Part shown: piece after piece, positions 54,565-62,038 of the stretch
Layout of the letters: each line of letters opens with the position of its first letter
Position numbering within the stretch: position 1 is the first letter of the stretch
Assembly: GCF_026191675.1 (NCBI RefSeq)
Contig: NZ_JAKRRY010000020.1
Coordinates: forward strand, 1-64,000
DNA: 64,000 nucleotides
DNA from: Vibrio qingdaonensis
GTDB lineage: Bacteria > Pseudomonadota > Gammaproteobacteria > Enterobacterales > Vibrionaceae
Direction of reading: 5' to 3'
Translations under genes and position numbers: made by a program
The notes under the pieces: generated by a model
Databases searched by the model: none
What the model was told of the DNA's origin: nothing
The model's input: only the letters and a program-made list of their open reading frames with translations

Positions 54565-54601
54565 AAAAATCCCCCTCTGCCTACCGCATAGGGGGATTTT
54601 T
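54565..54601. terminator. Bidirectional intrinsic terminator
   Basis: AAAAATCCCCCT and its exact complement AGGGGGATTTTT form a 12-bp stem between the convergent ampG and chrR-like genes. Confidence 0.92.
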
Positions 54602-54662
54602 ATTCATCACCTTTCAATGACTAGTGAGTGATTGGATACTTACCCGCACCAAGCTTCCCCCT

Positions 54663-55355
54663 TTAAGGGTACATTCCCTTGCCAAAGCGATTGAATATCC
54701 TTGCAACACCCTGAGTAAATACCAATGGTTGCGTCAGGATCGACAAACATAAACAATCTTGTCCTTGCATCGTTTTGGGCGCATGTTTCGTGTCTTCGTT
54801 TTCTTCAAGATAATCGCCCTGACTATAACAACCCGACTCGTCACTAAACGCACCGTGGAGTACCAAAGTCGACTCCAGCCCTTTGTGAGTATGCTGAGGG
54901 ACTTGAACACCTTCAGTGATGTACAGCAAACTCACTCTATAATCTTCACCTAAATCTATATTTGAAGTGAACACCTTACCGCCATAGCTACGCCACTCCC
55001 CCATTCTTTCAACGATAGGTTTTAGTGGTGCGGGCACTGAGAATTCTTTCCCGTTGACCGTGACTTTCGCTGCCTGTCTAGAACGAGGCATGGAAAAGTC
55101 CATATCCAACGACATAATATCTTCTAGCATATTATCAAATACACGCTGCATTTCTTGCTCGGAAGTATCGCCAGCCTCAATCTTGTCCACCTTCATCTGC
55201 TGCAACAAATTTGCTTCAAGTTGTTCAAGCTCATTTACTCTGTTGCTACAACGGCTGCAAGATTCTAGGTGAGACGCGATAGCAACGCCTCTGGCCGTAT
55301 CGATTTCACCATTGGCATAGAGCGCAAGTAAAGTATCATCTGGATGGTAAGCCAT
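54663..55355 (-). CDS. ChrR family anti-sigma factor
   Basis: A 230-residue zinc-dependent anti-sigma factor. The N-terminal ZAS domain carries H-x3-C-x2-C in SHLESCSRCSNRV (about residues 28-40) and binds the sigma factor. The C-terminal half is a cupin (PVKL-like; VLHG..., PQHTHKGLESTLVLHGAFSDESGCYSQGDYL), with histidines and Glu for a second zinc. It releases its sigma factor under singlet oxygen or organic hydroperoxide stress, as known for ChrR. The gene starts one base after the sigma-factor stop, and AGGAG in the sigma gene serves as its ribosome site. Confidence 0.9.
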   Translation of the reverse strand: MAYHPDDTLLALYANGEIDTARGVAIASHLESCSRCSNRVNELEQLEANLLQQMKVDKIEAGDTSEQEMQRVFDNMLEDIMSLDMDFSMPRSRQAAKVTVNGKEFSVPAPLKPIVERMGEWRSYGGKVFTSNIDLGEDYRVSLLYITEGVQVPQHTHKGLESTLVLHGAFSDESGCYSQGDYLEENEDTKHAPKTMQGQDCLCLSILTQPLVFTQGVARIFNRFGKGMYP

Positions 55356-55356
55356 A

Positions 55357-55935
55357 TCAATGCTCCTCCATAGAGAGTCGTAATTTTTCCACGGCAAGTC
55401 GCAAACGAGACTTCACGGTGCCAAGAGGAATGTCGTACATGTCTGCCACTTCTTGATGAGGCAAATCTTGCAGATATACCGCCCTAACCACATCCCTTTG
55501 GGGTTTGGGCAAGTTATCAAGAAAATGAATAATCTGCTCTTTCAGCCTGTCTGTTTCTGGCGAATAATGGTCGACAAAATCGGGTGGACAATAATCCGTC
55601 GGCCAAATGTCATCAGCGCGCACGTGTAATTCTTTGCCTTTCTGCTTGCGCAACATATCAAAGCACAGATTTCGAGTAATCGTGTATATCCATGTTGATA
55701 CTGCACTTTTGTGAGCGTCGAATAAGTGTGCCTTTTGCCAAACGGCAGCCATCGCTTCTTGCACAATTTCAATGGCGACCTGCTCGTTACTGATATAACG
55801 GAAAGCAAATTGCTTTAATCTTGGGGAGTAATAATGAAAAAGCATGGCGTAGGCGTGTTTGTCTCGCGACTTAATCTTAGCCATACACTCATTCCACTCT
55901 TGCTTACTAAGTGTTTCTGATTCGTCTGCAATCAT
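55357..55935 (-). CDS. ECF sigma factor of the RpoE-ChrR type
   Basis: A 192-residue group IV sigma factor. Region 2 is AYAMLFHYYSPRLKQFAFRYISNEQVAIEIVQEAMAAVWQKAH (about 29-71), followed by WIYTITRNLCFDMLR. Region 4 is LPKPQRDVVRAVYLQDLPHQEVADMYDIPLGTVKSRLRLAVEKLR (about 142-186). It pairs with the ChrR-like anti-sigma downstream and would switch on a photo-oxidative stress regulon. The ATG with AGGA 8 bases upstream is chosen. A TGATCC element upstream suggests autoregulation. Confidence 0.92.
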   Translation of the reverse strand: MIADESETLSKQEWNECMAKIKSRDKHAYAMLFHYYSPRLKQFAFRYISNEQVAIEIVQEAMAAVWQKAHLFDAHKSAVSTWIYTITRNLCFDMLRKQKGKELHVRADDIWPTDYCPPDFVDHYSPETDRLKEQIIHFLDNLPKPQRDVVRAVYLQDLPHQEVADMYDIPLGTVKSRLRLAVEKLRLSMEEH

Positions 55936-55971
55936 ACACAAAATCCTAGGTTAGCTTCATTACGTCACTAG

Positions 55972-56003
55972 TACAGTGTACGCACGGTTTAGAACATGGA
56001 TCA
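55972..56003 (-). promoter_or_regulatory. Candidate RpoE-ChrR-type autoregulated promoter
   Basis: On the minus strand TGATCC (55998-56003), the -35 element known for RpoE/ChrR-type sigma factors, stands 37 bases or more before the start codon region. About 18 bases further is ACACTG, a weak -10. The position between the LON-domain gene and the sigma gene fits self-activation. Confidence 0.45.
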
Positions 56004-56059
56004 CAATAATATTAATTTATTACTTTCATCACTCAATCAGCATTTTGAGTTGTCACTTA

Positions 56060-56650
56060 TTAGGTTTGGTCTAGTAAACCTTGCTTGATAATAGCGCGTT
56101 CTATGAAGCTCAGCATTGCGTCACAGTTGGGCTGCGCCACTAACTGCTCAAACTCTTGGCAAGACACAGGCAAGACTTCTAACCATCTTTGGCTAACCCA
56201 CGTTGCATCGTCATAAAAGCAATGCAAATAGAGTGACTCCAGCATAGGGAAGGCTTTAAAAACTTCTTGTAATCGTTCACCAATAAACTCTTGTTCTCGA
56301 CTTAACGTTTGAGGTTGCCATGATGGTAACCAATCTACGTTAGCCACGCGTAAACCATCGTACTCGCTCTCTACACTATCAACTAAGAAACGTTTAATGC
56401 CCGAGACAGTTATACCCAATATGTCGCCTTCCAATACCTCAAAGTCGACAATACTCACGAATGTCCCAATCTGCGTAATATTGCCGGGTGGGCGCCCTGA
56501 ACCTTCGTCAATCAAACACATCCCAAAGCCAGAACTCTGTTTCAAACACTCCGCCACCATTCGCTTGTAGCGCGGTTCGAAGATTCGTAATTTCATTTTC
56601 CCCTCGGGTAGCACAATGGAACCCAGTGGAAATAACATTATTTGAGACAT
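56060..56650 (-). CDS. LON peptidase substrate-binding domain protein
   Basis: A 196-residue stand-alone LAN (Lon N-terminal-like) domain without ATPase or protease. The start MSQIMLFPLGSIVLPEGKMKLRIFEPRYKRMV is the family signature, followed by GFGMCLIDEG..., GTFVSIVDFEVLEGDILGITVSGIKRFLV. The C-terminal half is helical. Such proteins are widespread near stress loci, and their target is unknown. It lies upstream of the sigma/anti-sigma pair on the same strand but is separated by ~120 bases containing the TGATCC element. Confidence 0.87.
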   Translation of the reverse strand: MSQIMLFPLGSIVLPEGKMKLRIFEPRYKRMVAECLKQSSGFGMCLIDEGSGRPPGNITQIGTFVSIVDFEVLEGDILGITVSGIKRFLVDSVESEYDGLRVANVDWLPSWQPQTLSREQEFIGERLQEVFKAFPMLESLYLHCFYDDATWVSQRWLEVLPVSCQEFEQLVAQPNCDAMLSFIERAIIKQGLLDQT

Positions 56651-56814
56651 TCAAGCTCCTTATCGATAAGCACAGCGTTTTTACGCTGCTATCAGGAGAT
56701 TCGATCATTGCACAAAATATTGTTACCAACTTTAACAACATTGTTAACGGAAGGATGCCCAATATTGGTTGATTTGTATGCAATTCATAAAAGTTCCCTT
56801 AAACCTTCAATAAA

Positions 56815-56830
56815 TGTGATGGCAATCTCA
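56815..56830 (+). promoter_or_regulatory. CRP-type site upstream of ompK
   Basis: TGTGA-TGGCAA-TCTCA matches the CRP core at nine of ten positions. It lies about 65-70 bp before the likely ompK transcription start (TATCAT -10 near 56890). Confidence 0.62.
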
Positions 56831-56837
56831 ATATTTA

Positions 56838-56858
56838 GCAACCGTTTGCGACGTTGCA
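56838..56858 (+). promoter_or_regulatory. CytR/PurR-like operator upstream of ompK
   Basis: Inverted half-sites GCAAC and GTTGCA lie 10 bases apart, like the GTTGCA octamers bound by CytR. The spacer (CCGTTTGCG) also resembles a PurR half-site core. The element lies directly after the CRP site and before a TTTACT -35 box. A nucleoside-linked repressor would fit a Tsx-family channel. Confidence 0.45.
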
Positions 56859-56961
56859 CATTTACTTTGGGACACAAATCGCTATCATGCGTCCCCATCG
56901 GATGAGTTCGCACGGAAAGCGACCAATTTTCAGTTCAACTTTAAAAAGAGTAGATCTCATT

Positions 56962-57747
56962 ATGCGTAAATCACTTTTAGCTCTTGGCGTTGTTGCAGCA
57001 GTGGCATCAGTTCCAGCTTCAGCAGAATATCTATACGGTTTTGGTGGTGTTTATCTTGACCACCAAAGCTGGGATCACGGTCCTAACTCAATTGAAGATG
57101 GCAACGATGGTCGTGGTCGTAACCAATTCGTTCTAGGTATCGAAGGTGGTGCAGGCTTCACTTGGGGTGAGCTATACGGTTTCTACGATCGTGAAAGTGT
57201 TGAAAAGAGCTCATCTGAGCAAAAGAACTCTATTAAAGGTTCTGCGCACGTTTACCTTGGTGACTCAGGTGTATCTCTTTACGGTCAGGTTTATCACCAC
57301 GATAACCCTCATCAAAGCGAAACTAACCGCGTATTAGGTCTTGGTTATACAGCGCTACAAGGTGATAACTGGTTCTTCAAACCATGGGTTGGTGTTCATG
57401 ACATCACATCTTGGGACAGCTTTTCACCTAACCAAAATGTTAACGGCAACAACGGCTACATGGCTGGTTGGACAGCACGCTACGGCTTTAACGCATTCGG
57501 TCAAAACTTCTCGTTTGTAAACTGGAACGAAATCGAGTTCGATCGCAACGATGAATACGCTCAAAACCAAGGCGGCAAAAACGGCTTGAACGGTGCACTA
57601 CTATTCAACTGGCACGCGACTGAAAATATCACCGCTGCGATCCAGTACCGTTACTTCCGCAACAAACTAGGTGTTTACGGTTCTTCTGGTGCTAACCAAC
57701 AGCATTACGGTGATGCAATTATCTACCGTATGCAATACAACTTCTAA
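56962..57747 (+). CDS. ompK: Outer-membrane nucleoside-channel-family porin OmpK
   Basis: A 261-residue outer-membrane protein of the Tsx/OmpK family with a signal peptide (MRKSLLALGVVAAVASVPASA). The mature part starts EYLYGFGGVYLDHQSW and is a 12-stranded-type barrel ending in an aromatic Phe (RMQYNF). OmpK is the receptor of broad-host phage KVP40 in vibrios and is a nucleoside-channel relative. The in-frame extension to 56854 lacks a ribosome site and would hide the signal. The leader carries CRP- and CytR-like sites. Confidence 0.93.
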   Translation: MRKSLLALGVVAAVASVPASAEYLYGFGGVYLDHQSWDHGPNSIEDGNDGRGRNQFVLGIEGGAGFTWGELYGFYDRESVEKSSSEQKNSIKGSAHVYLGDSGVSLYGQVYHHDNPHQSETNRVLGLGYTALQGDNWFFKPWVGVHDITSWDSFSPNQNVNGNNGYMAGWTARYGFNAFGQNFSFVNWNEIEFDRNDEYAQNQGGKNGLNGALLFNWHATENITAAIQYRYFRNKLGVYGSSGANQQHYGDAIIYRMQYNF

Positions 57748-57771
57748 TGTCTATTCAGTAGAAGAAGTTAG

Positions 57772-57799
57772 AAAAAATGGCGCATTCGCGCCATTTTTT
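57772..57799 (+). terminator. Intrinsic terminator after ompK
   Basis: AAAAAATGGCGC and complement form a 12-bp stem with an ATTC loop; T6 closes the right arm. Confidence 0.92.
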
Positions 57800-57871
57800 A
57801 TGCCTGTTACTTTCGAGTATTAGTAATAATTTTGCTATTCTTCGCCTATTACTCGTAACTTATTACTTGCT

Positions 57872-58765
57872 GTGAACATAACTATTCTTGGCCCCGGTGC
57901 CATCGGCTCTTTGTATGCGTACAAATTAAAGCAAGCCGGACACGATGTCTCTGTTTGGGGTAGACGCTCAAATAACACCGTCGACATCCAATTAGATCAC
58001 TTGCCAACGTTGCAGTTTGTGAATCAAAACCGCGATACGCTCAAACGCACCGACCTTTTAATCGTCACCCTAAAAGCCTGGCAGGTTGAGGCGGCGCTAT
58101 CACCGTTACTCCCGCGGTTACACGCCGATACCATCATCTTGTTTTTACATAATGGTATGGGTTGCGTCGACAAGCTGGCCAAGCAACTCGCGAACTTCCC
58201 AGTACTCCTCGGTACCAGTACACACGGTGCACTTAGACGTACCGCTTTGCATGTTAGCCACACCGGTCTTGGGGAAACCCACATTGGCGCTTGGAATGAC
58301 AAAGGACAGCAATGCCAATTTTTATCTGACGTACTGAGTCATGCTCTCTCGCCAGTAAAATGGCACACTTCCATCCAGCATGCCCTTTGGACTAAATTAA
58401 TCATAAACTGTGCCATAAACCCGCTAACCGCACTCGAGAATTGCAACAATGGGCAACTGGCCGAGCAGCGCTACCGCCATCAAATTGAACAAATTATTGA
58501 TGAGGCGCACTTGTGTGCCGAGAAAGTGGACGTGACCTTAGATAACGCAGCTCTCAAAGAAACAGTATTCAACGTCATCACCAAGACCGCGGAGAATTAC
58601 TCGTCCATGCAGCAAGACATCAGCCAGCAACGCGCCAGTGAAATCGCGTTCATCACTGGCTATGTGGTTAGCATTGCGGAAAAATATCAACTTAATATCC
58701 CGGTAAATAGTGCTCTTTTTAAACAAATAAAATCCATTGAAGCCAGTTGGAGCAAACATGACTAA
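57872..58765 (+). CDS. panE: 2-dehydropantoate 2-reductase
   Basis: A 297-residue NADPH-dependent enzyme that reduces ketopantoate to pantoate for coenzyme A synthesis. The Rossmann motif is MNITILGPGAIGSLYAYKL at the N-terminus. The catalytic domain has LHNGMGCVD near residue 92, WTKLIINCAINPLTAL (catalytic Lys, about 174) and a SSMQQDISQQRASEIAFITGYVV segment (substrate, about 245). The start is GTG without a recognisable ribosome site. It overlaps the YajL gene by 8 bases; both lie together in E. coli too. Confidence 0.94.
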   Translation: MNITILGPGAIGSLYAYKLKQAGHDVSVWGRRSNNTVDIQLDHLPTLQFVNQNRDTLKRTDLLIVTLKAWQVEAALSPLLPRLHADTIILFLHNGMGCVDKLAKQLANFPVLLGTSTHGALRRTALHVSHTGLGETHIGAWNDKGQQCQFLSDVLSHALSPVKWHTSIQHALWTKLIINCAINPLTALENCNNGQLAEQRYRHQIEQIIDEAHLCAEKVDVTLDNAALKETVFNVITKTAENYSSMQQDISQQRASEIAFITGYVVSIAEKYQLNIPVNSALFKQIKSIEASWSKHD

Positions 58766-59360
58766 ACGAATACTAGTGCCTATTGCGCCTGGCACTGAAG
58801 AGATGGAAGCCATAACCATCATAGACACCATGATCAGAGCTGGCTTTCAAGTGACAACAGCAAGCGCCGCTTTTGATGGTAGTCTAACCATGAAAGGCTC
58901 ACGAGGCATCACCTTAACCGCCGACTGTAAGTTAGTGGATGTGGCGGATGATGAATTTGATGTCATTGCTCTACCGGGCGGTATTGGCGGTGCTGAGGTC
59001 TTCAGGGACAGTGTGGTATTAGTTGAAATGGTGCGCCAGCATAAATACGAAGGCAAATTGCTCGGGGCGATCTGCGCCGCGCCGGCATTGGTGCTTATTC
59101 ACCACGATCTATACCCGGATGCGCTCATGACATGCCACCCTAGCTTTCAATCACATATTGCAGATGCGTGCTGGCGACCTAAACGCGTCACGTTAGATGT
59201 CAATCACAACCTGATGACCAGTCAAGGACCCGGCACTGCACTTGAATTTTCTATCGAACTCATTATTGCGCTATGTGGCAAAGAAAAAGCCTGGCAAGTG
59301 GCAGAGCCTATGGTCACTAATCCAACCTTGCATTATCACGAAATGGGGAAAAGAACATGA
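58758..59360 (+). CDS. yajL: DJ-1/PfpI family protein YajL
   Basis: A 200-residue DJ-1 superfamily protein (protein deglycase/chaperone class). The conserved active Cys sits in GAICAAPALVL (nucleophile elbow, about residue 106), with the start MTKRILVPIAPGTEEMEAITIIDT and the Glu-rich turn. YajL protects thiols in proteins during oxidative stress; the claimed deglycase activity is debated. GGAG precedes the ATG within the panE end. Its stop overlaps the csdA start (ATGA). Confidence 0.93.
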   Translation: MTKRILVPIAPGTEEMEAITIIDTMIRAGFQVTTASAAFDGSLTMKGSRGITLTADCKLVDVADDEFDVIALPGGIGGAEVFRDSVVLVEMVRQHKYEGKLLGAICAAPALVLIHHDLYPDALMTCHPSFQSHIADACWRPKRVTLDVNHNLMTSQGPGTALEFSIELIIALCGKEKAWQVAEPMVTNPTLHYHEMGKRT

Positions 59361-60556
59361 CCGTTCTCCAAACTGTCCGTGAGCAGTTCCCGGCATTAAC
59401 GCAAGACATCGTCTACCTAGACAGTGCAGCGACTACTCAAAAACCACAAGTGGTCATCGATTGCTTAACAGACTACTACAAAAACCAGAATGCTAACGTG
59501 CATCGCGGCAGCCACTCACTCACCGCTCAAGCGACAAGCCGCTTTGAAAGCGCACGCGACACGGTCGCACGCTTTATCAATGCCTCTTCAAGCAAAGAAA
59601 TCATATGGACGAGAGGCGCAACGGAAGCACTCAACCTCATCGCGCAGACCTATGCACGCAGCACTCTTCAACCTGGTGATGAGATCCTAATCTCTGAAAT
59701 GGAACATCATGCCAACATCGTTCCTTGGCAAATTGTGGCTGAGCAAACGGGCGCATCGATCATTAAAATCCCGATGACACCGGACTGCCAAATTGATGCT
59801 AAGCAAGTCGCAGAGTTAATTAACGAACGCACTAAAATTGTTGCCATCGCTCAAGTCACTAACGTCACCGGCAGTCGCCTACCTATTGAAGCGATTATTG
59901 CCGCGACGCGTGAAAAAAGTCGTGCCATTGTTGTCGTGGATGGTGCGCAAGGCATTGTGCATGAACACACCGATGTCCAAGCACTTGATGCCGATTTCTA
60001 CGTCTTTTCGGGTCATAAACTGTATGCGCCAGCTGGGATTGGCGTGCTGTATGGCAAACAAGCGCTACTTGAATCTATGCCCCCTTGGCATGGCGGCGGA
60101 AAGATGGTCGAGCACGTCAGTTTCACACAAACCACCTTCTCGGCGCTACCGGGAAAGTTTGAAGCAGGAACGCCGAATGTCGCAGGCGCATTAGCCCTTG
60201 CCTGCGCTATTCAATGGCGAGAGCAGTATGACTTATCTGTGCTAGAGCAACATGTTGCAACTCTTCAACAAAGAGCCTTCGATGCGCTTAATACTATGGA
60301 TGATATTACGGTAATCGGCTATCAACCGGGTTCCAGCGTGATTACCTTCACCATGCAAGGCGTCCATCACCAAGACATTGCCACCTTGTTAGATCAGCAA
60401 CACATTGCCGTACGCTCTGGGCACCATTGCGCGCATCCTCTCATGGATGCACTCGGGGTCAAAGGGACGGTTAGAGCCTCTTTTGCAATTTACAACACGC
60501 GACAAGAAGTCGATCGTTTCATCGAAGCACTGGAGAAAAGTGTCGATATCCTTTGA
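59357..60556 (+). CDS. csdA: Cysteine desulfurase CsdA (SufS-like)
   Basis: A 399-residue PLP enzyme converting cysteine to alanine while holding persulfide sulfur. PLP-binding residues are in WTRGATEALNLIAQTYA and EMEHHANIVPWQ, with the Schiff-base Lys in FSGHKLYAPAGIGVLYG (about 220). The active Cys is in VRSGHHCAHPLMD (about 356), the SufS/CsdA-type group. It is in operon with panE and yajL. Its partner CsdE is encoded downstream on the opposite strand, which makes CsdA the more likely name than SufS. Confidence 0.93.
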   Translation: MTVLQTVREQFPALTQDIVYLDSAATTQKPQVVIDCLTDYYKNQNANVHRGSHSLTAQATSRFESARDTVARFINASSSKEIIWTRGATEALNLIAQTYARSTLQPGDEILISEMEHHANIVPWQIVAEQTGASIIKIPMTPDCQIDAKQVAELINERTKIVAIAQVTNVTGSRLPIEAIIAATREKSRAIVVVDGAQGIVHEHTDVQALDADFYVFSGHKLYAPAGIGVLYGKQALLESMPPWHGGGKMVEHVSFTQTTFSALPGKFEAGTPNVAGALALACAIQWREQYDLSVLEQHVATLQQRAFDALNTMDDITVIGYQPGSSVITFTMQGVHHQDIATLLDQQHIAVRSGHHCAHPLMDALGVKGTVRASFAIYNTRQEVDRFIEALEKSVDIL

Positions 60557-60584
60557 TCGTATTGCCTATTTAAATACGCCAAAC

Positions 60585-60623
60585 AAAAAACGCCATTCAA
60601 CGGAAGTTGGAATGGCGTTTTTT
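60585..60623. terminator. Bidirectional intrinsic terminator
   Basis: AAAAAACGCCATTC and its complement GAATGGCGTTTTTT flank a loop that can pair further (CAAC/GTTG). It serves csdA on the plus strand and csdE on the minus strand. Confidence 0.92.
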
Positions 60624-60670
60624 TAAATATGAGTTCTCATTTAAGCGAAACCAATATACCTCACTTGTAC

Positions 60671-60710
60671 GGTTTACTGGTTTACTGGTTTACTGGTTTA
60701 CTGGTTTACT
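60671..60710. repeat. Octanucleotide tandem repeat at the csdE stop (5 copies)
   Basis: Five exact tandem copies of GGTTTACT (minus strand AGTAAACC). The csdE stop codon lies inside the array, in the second unit from its 5' side: the last codons GTA-AAC-CAG-TAA are built from it. Adding or losing whole copies beyond the stop would not change the protein. Confidence 0.92.
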
Positions 60711-61123
60711 GTCACTTTAATCGCCTCTACGATGGCTTTCAAACCATTACCTCGAGAAGGGCTGAGATGATTGACTAAATTCAACTGTTCGAAATACGCA
60801 TCAATATCAAACGCCAAAATTTGCTGAGAGGTTTTATTGTGATAAGCCGCTAAGACTATTGCGATTAATCCACGAACAATTCGCGCGTCAGAATCAGCTT
60901 CAATATGCCAAATCCCCGCCTCTTCATTCATGAGTAACCAAACCGAGCTTTCACAGCCGGACACCAGCATCGGATCCTTCTTAGCTTCTGTATCCAGTGT
61001 AGGCAACAATTTGCCCCACTTTACTACCTGACGATAGCGCGCCTCCCACCCGTGAAGTTCAGTCATCGTAGTAGCAATATCGTGTGCGGTGATTTCAATA
61101 CCAAAAGGTTGCTTGTCCGTCAT
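60698..61123 (-). CDS. csdE: Sulfur acceptor protein CsdE (SufE-like)
   Basis: A 141-residue sulfur acceptor that takes the persulfide from CsdA. The active Cys is in PMLVSGCESSVWLLMNEEAG (about residue 58), with GWEARYRQVVKWGKLLPTL upstream and RGLIAIVLAAYHNKTSQQIL downstream, typical of SufE/CsdE. Its last residues (VTVNQ) and stop fall in an octanucleotide repeat. TcdA lies 13 bases upstream on the same strand. Confidence 0.93.
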   Translation of the reverse strand: MTDKQPFGIEITAHDIATTMTELHGWEARYRQVVKWGKLLPTLDTEAKKDPMLVSGCESSVWLLMNEEAGIWHIEADSDARIVRGLIAIVLAAYHNKTSQQILAFDIDAYFEQLNLVNHLSPSRGNGLKAIVEAIKVTVNQ

Positions 61124-61136
61124 GCTCTCTCTCCCT

Positions 61137-61946
61137 CTACGCTCGATACTTCTGAATTAATCGGTCAACAATTCTAGATACTGCGACAAAACCAAAGCTT
61201 GCAGTCACAACCGTTGCTGCGCCAAATCCACTTGCGCAATCCATTCGTTTTGGACCTTCCGCTGTTGATTTAACGCCACAAACCGAACCATCTGCTTGAG
61301 GGTATTTCAATTGTTCAGTAGAGAACACGCAATCAATACCAAACTTCCTAGCTGGGTTTTTAGGAAAATTATGATGACGGCGCAATGTGTCTTTGAGCTT
61401 CTTCGCCAAGGGATCTTGAATCGTTTTGGTTAAATCAGCGATCTGAATTTGGGTCGGATCGATCTGACCGCCCGCTCCACCCGTCGTAATGACCTTAATC
61501 TTATTACTTCGACAATACGCCAATAATGCCGCTTTAGGTTTCATGCTATCAATCGCATCGAGAACGTAATCAAAATCTTTGTTGATGTATTCCGCAACAT
61601 TTTCCGGTTCAATGAAATCATCGATAAGGTTGATCTTACACTCAGGATTAATCAGCTTTACACGCTCAGCCATTACTTCAATTTTACTCTGACCCACTGT
61701 CCCCGTCATGGCATGAATTTGACGGTTGATGTTCGTCACACAGACGTCATCCATATCGATAAGCGTTAATTCACCCACACCTGTGCGCGCCAGCGCTTCT
61801 ACTGCCCACGAGCCAACGCCACCAATACCCACCACGCACACATGTGCAGCGCGAAGTATTTCGACCTCACTTTGCCCATAAAGACGTCGTGTGCCACCAA
61901 ATCGTTGATTATAATTGTCGGAGGCTGGTTGGTTTAGTTCTCGCAT
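61137..61946 (-). CDS. tcdA: tRNA threonylcarbamoyladenosine dehydratase TcdA (CsdL)
   Basis: A 269-residue E1-like ATP-dependent enzyme that dehydrates t6A37 of tRNA to its cyclic form. The Rossmann ATP site is VGIGGVGSWAVEALARTGVGELTLIDMDDVCVTNINRQ (about 37-73). AIDSMKPKAALLAYC follows, and the motif GVKSTAEGPKRMDCASGFGAA lies near the C-terminus. The protein works with the CsdA/CsdE sulfur pair; csdE is cotranscribed directly after it. Confidence 0.95.
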   Translation of the reverse strand: MRELNQPASDNYNQRFGGTRRLYGQSEVEILRAAHVCVVGIGGVGSWAVEALARTGVGELTLIDMDDVCVTNINRQIHAMTGTVGQSKIEVMAERVKLINPECKINLIDDFIEPENVAEYINKDFDYVLDAIDSMKPKAALLAYCRSNKIKVITTGGAGGQIDPTQIQIADLTKTIQDPLAKKLKDTLRRHHNFPKNPARKFGIDCVFSTEQLKYPQADGSVCGVKSTAEGPKRMDCASGFGAATVVTASFGFVAVSRIVDRLIQKYRA

Positions 61947-61970
61947 AACACTACCTAGCTAATGATGAGT

Positions 61971-62006
61971 AAAAAAGAAAGAGTGCGATTTATACGCACT
62001 CTTTCT
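61971..62006 (-). terminator. Intrinsic terminator after mltA
   Basis: On the minus strand AGAAAGAGTGCG...CGCACTCTTTCT forms a 12-bp stem followed by TTTTTTAC, about 35 bases after the mltA stop. Confidence 0.9.
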
Positions 62007-62038
62007 ATAAAGGTCAACTGCTGCCCTTTTTCAAACAA

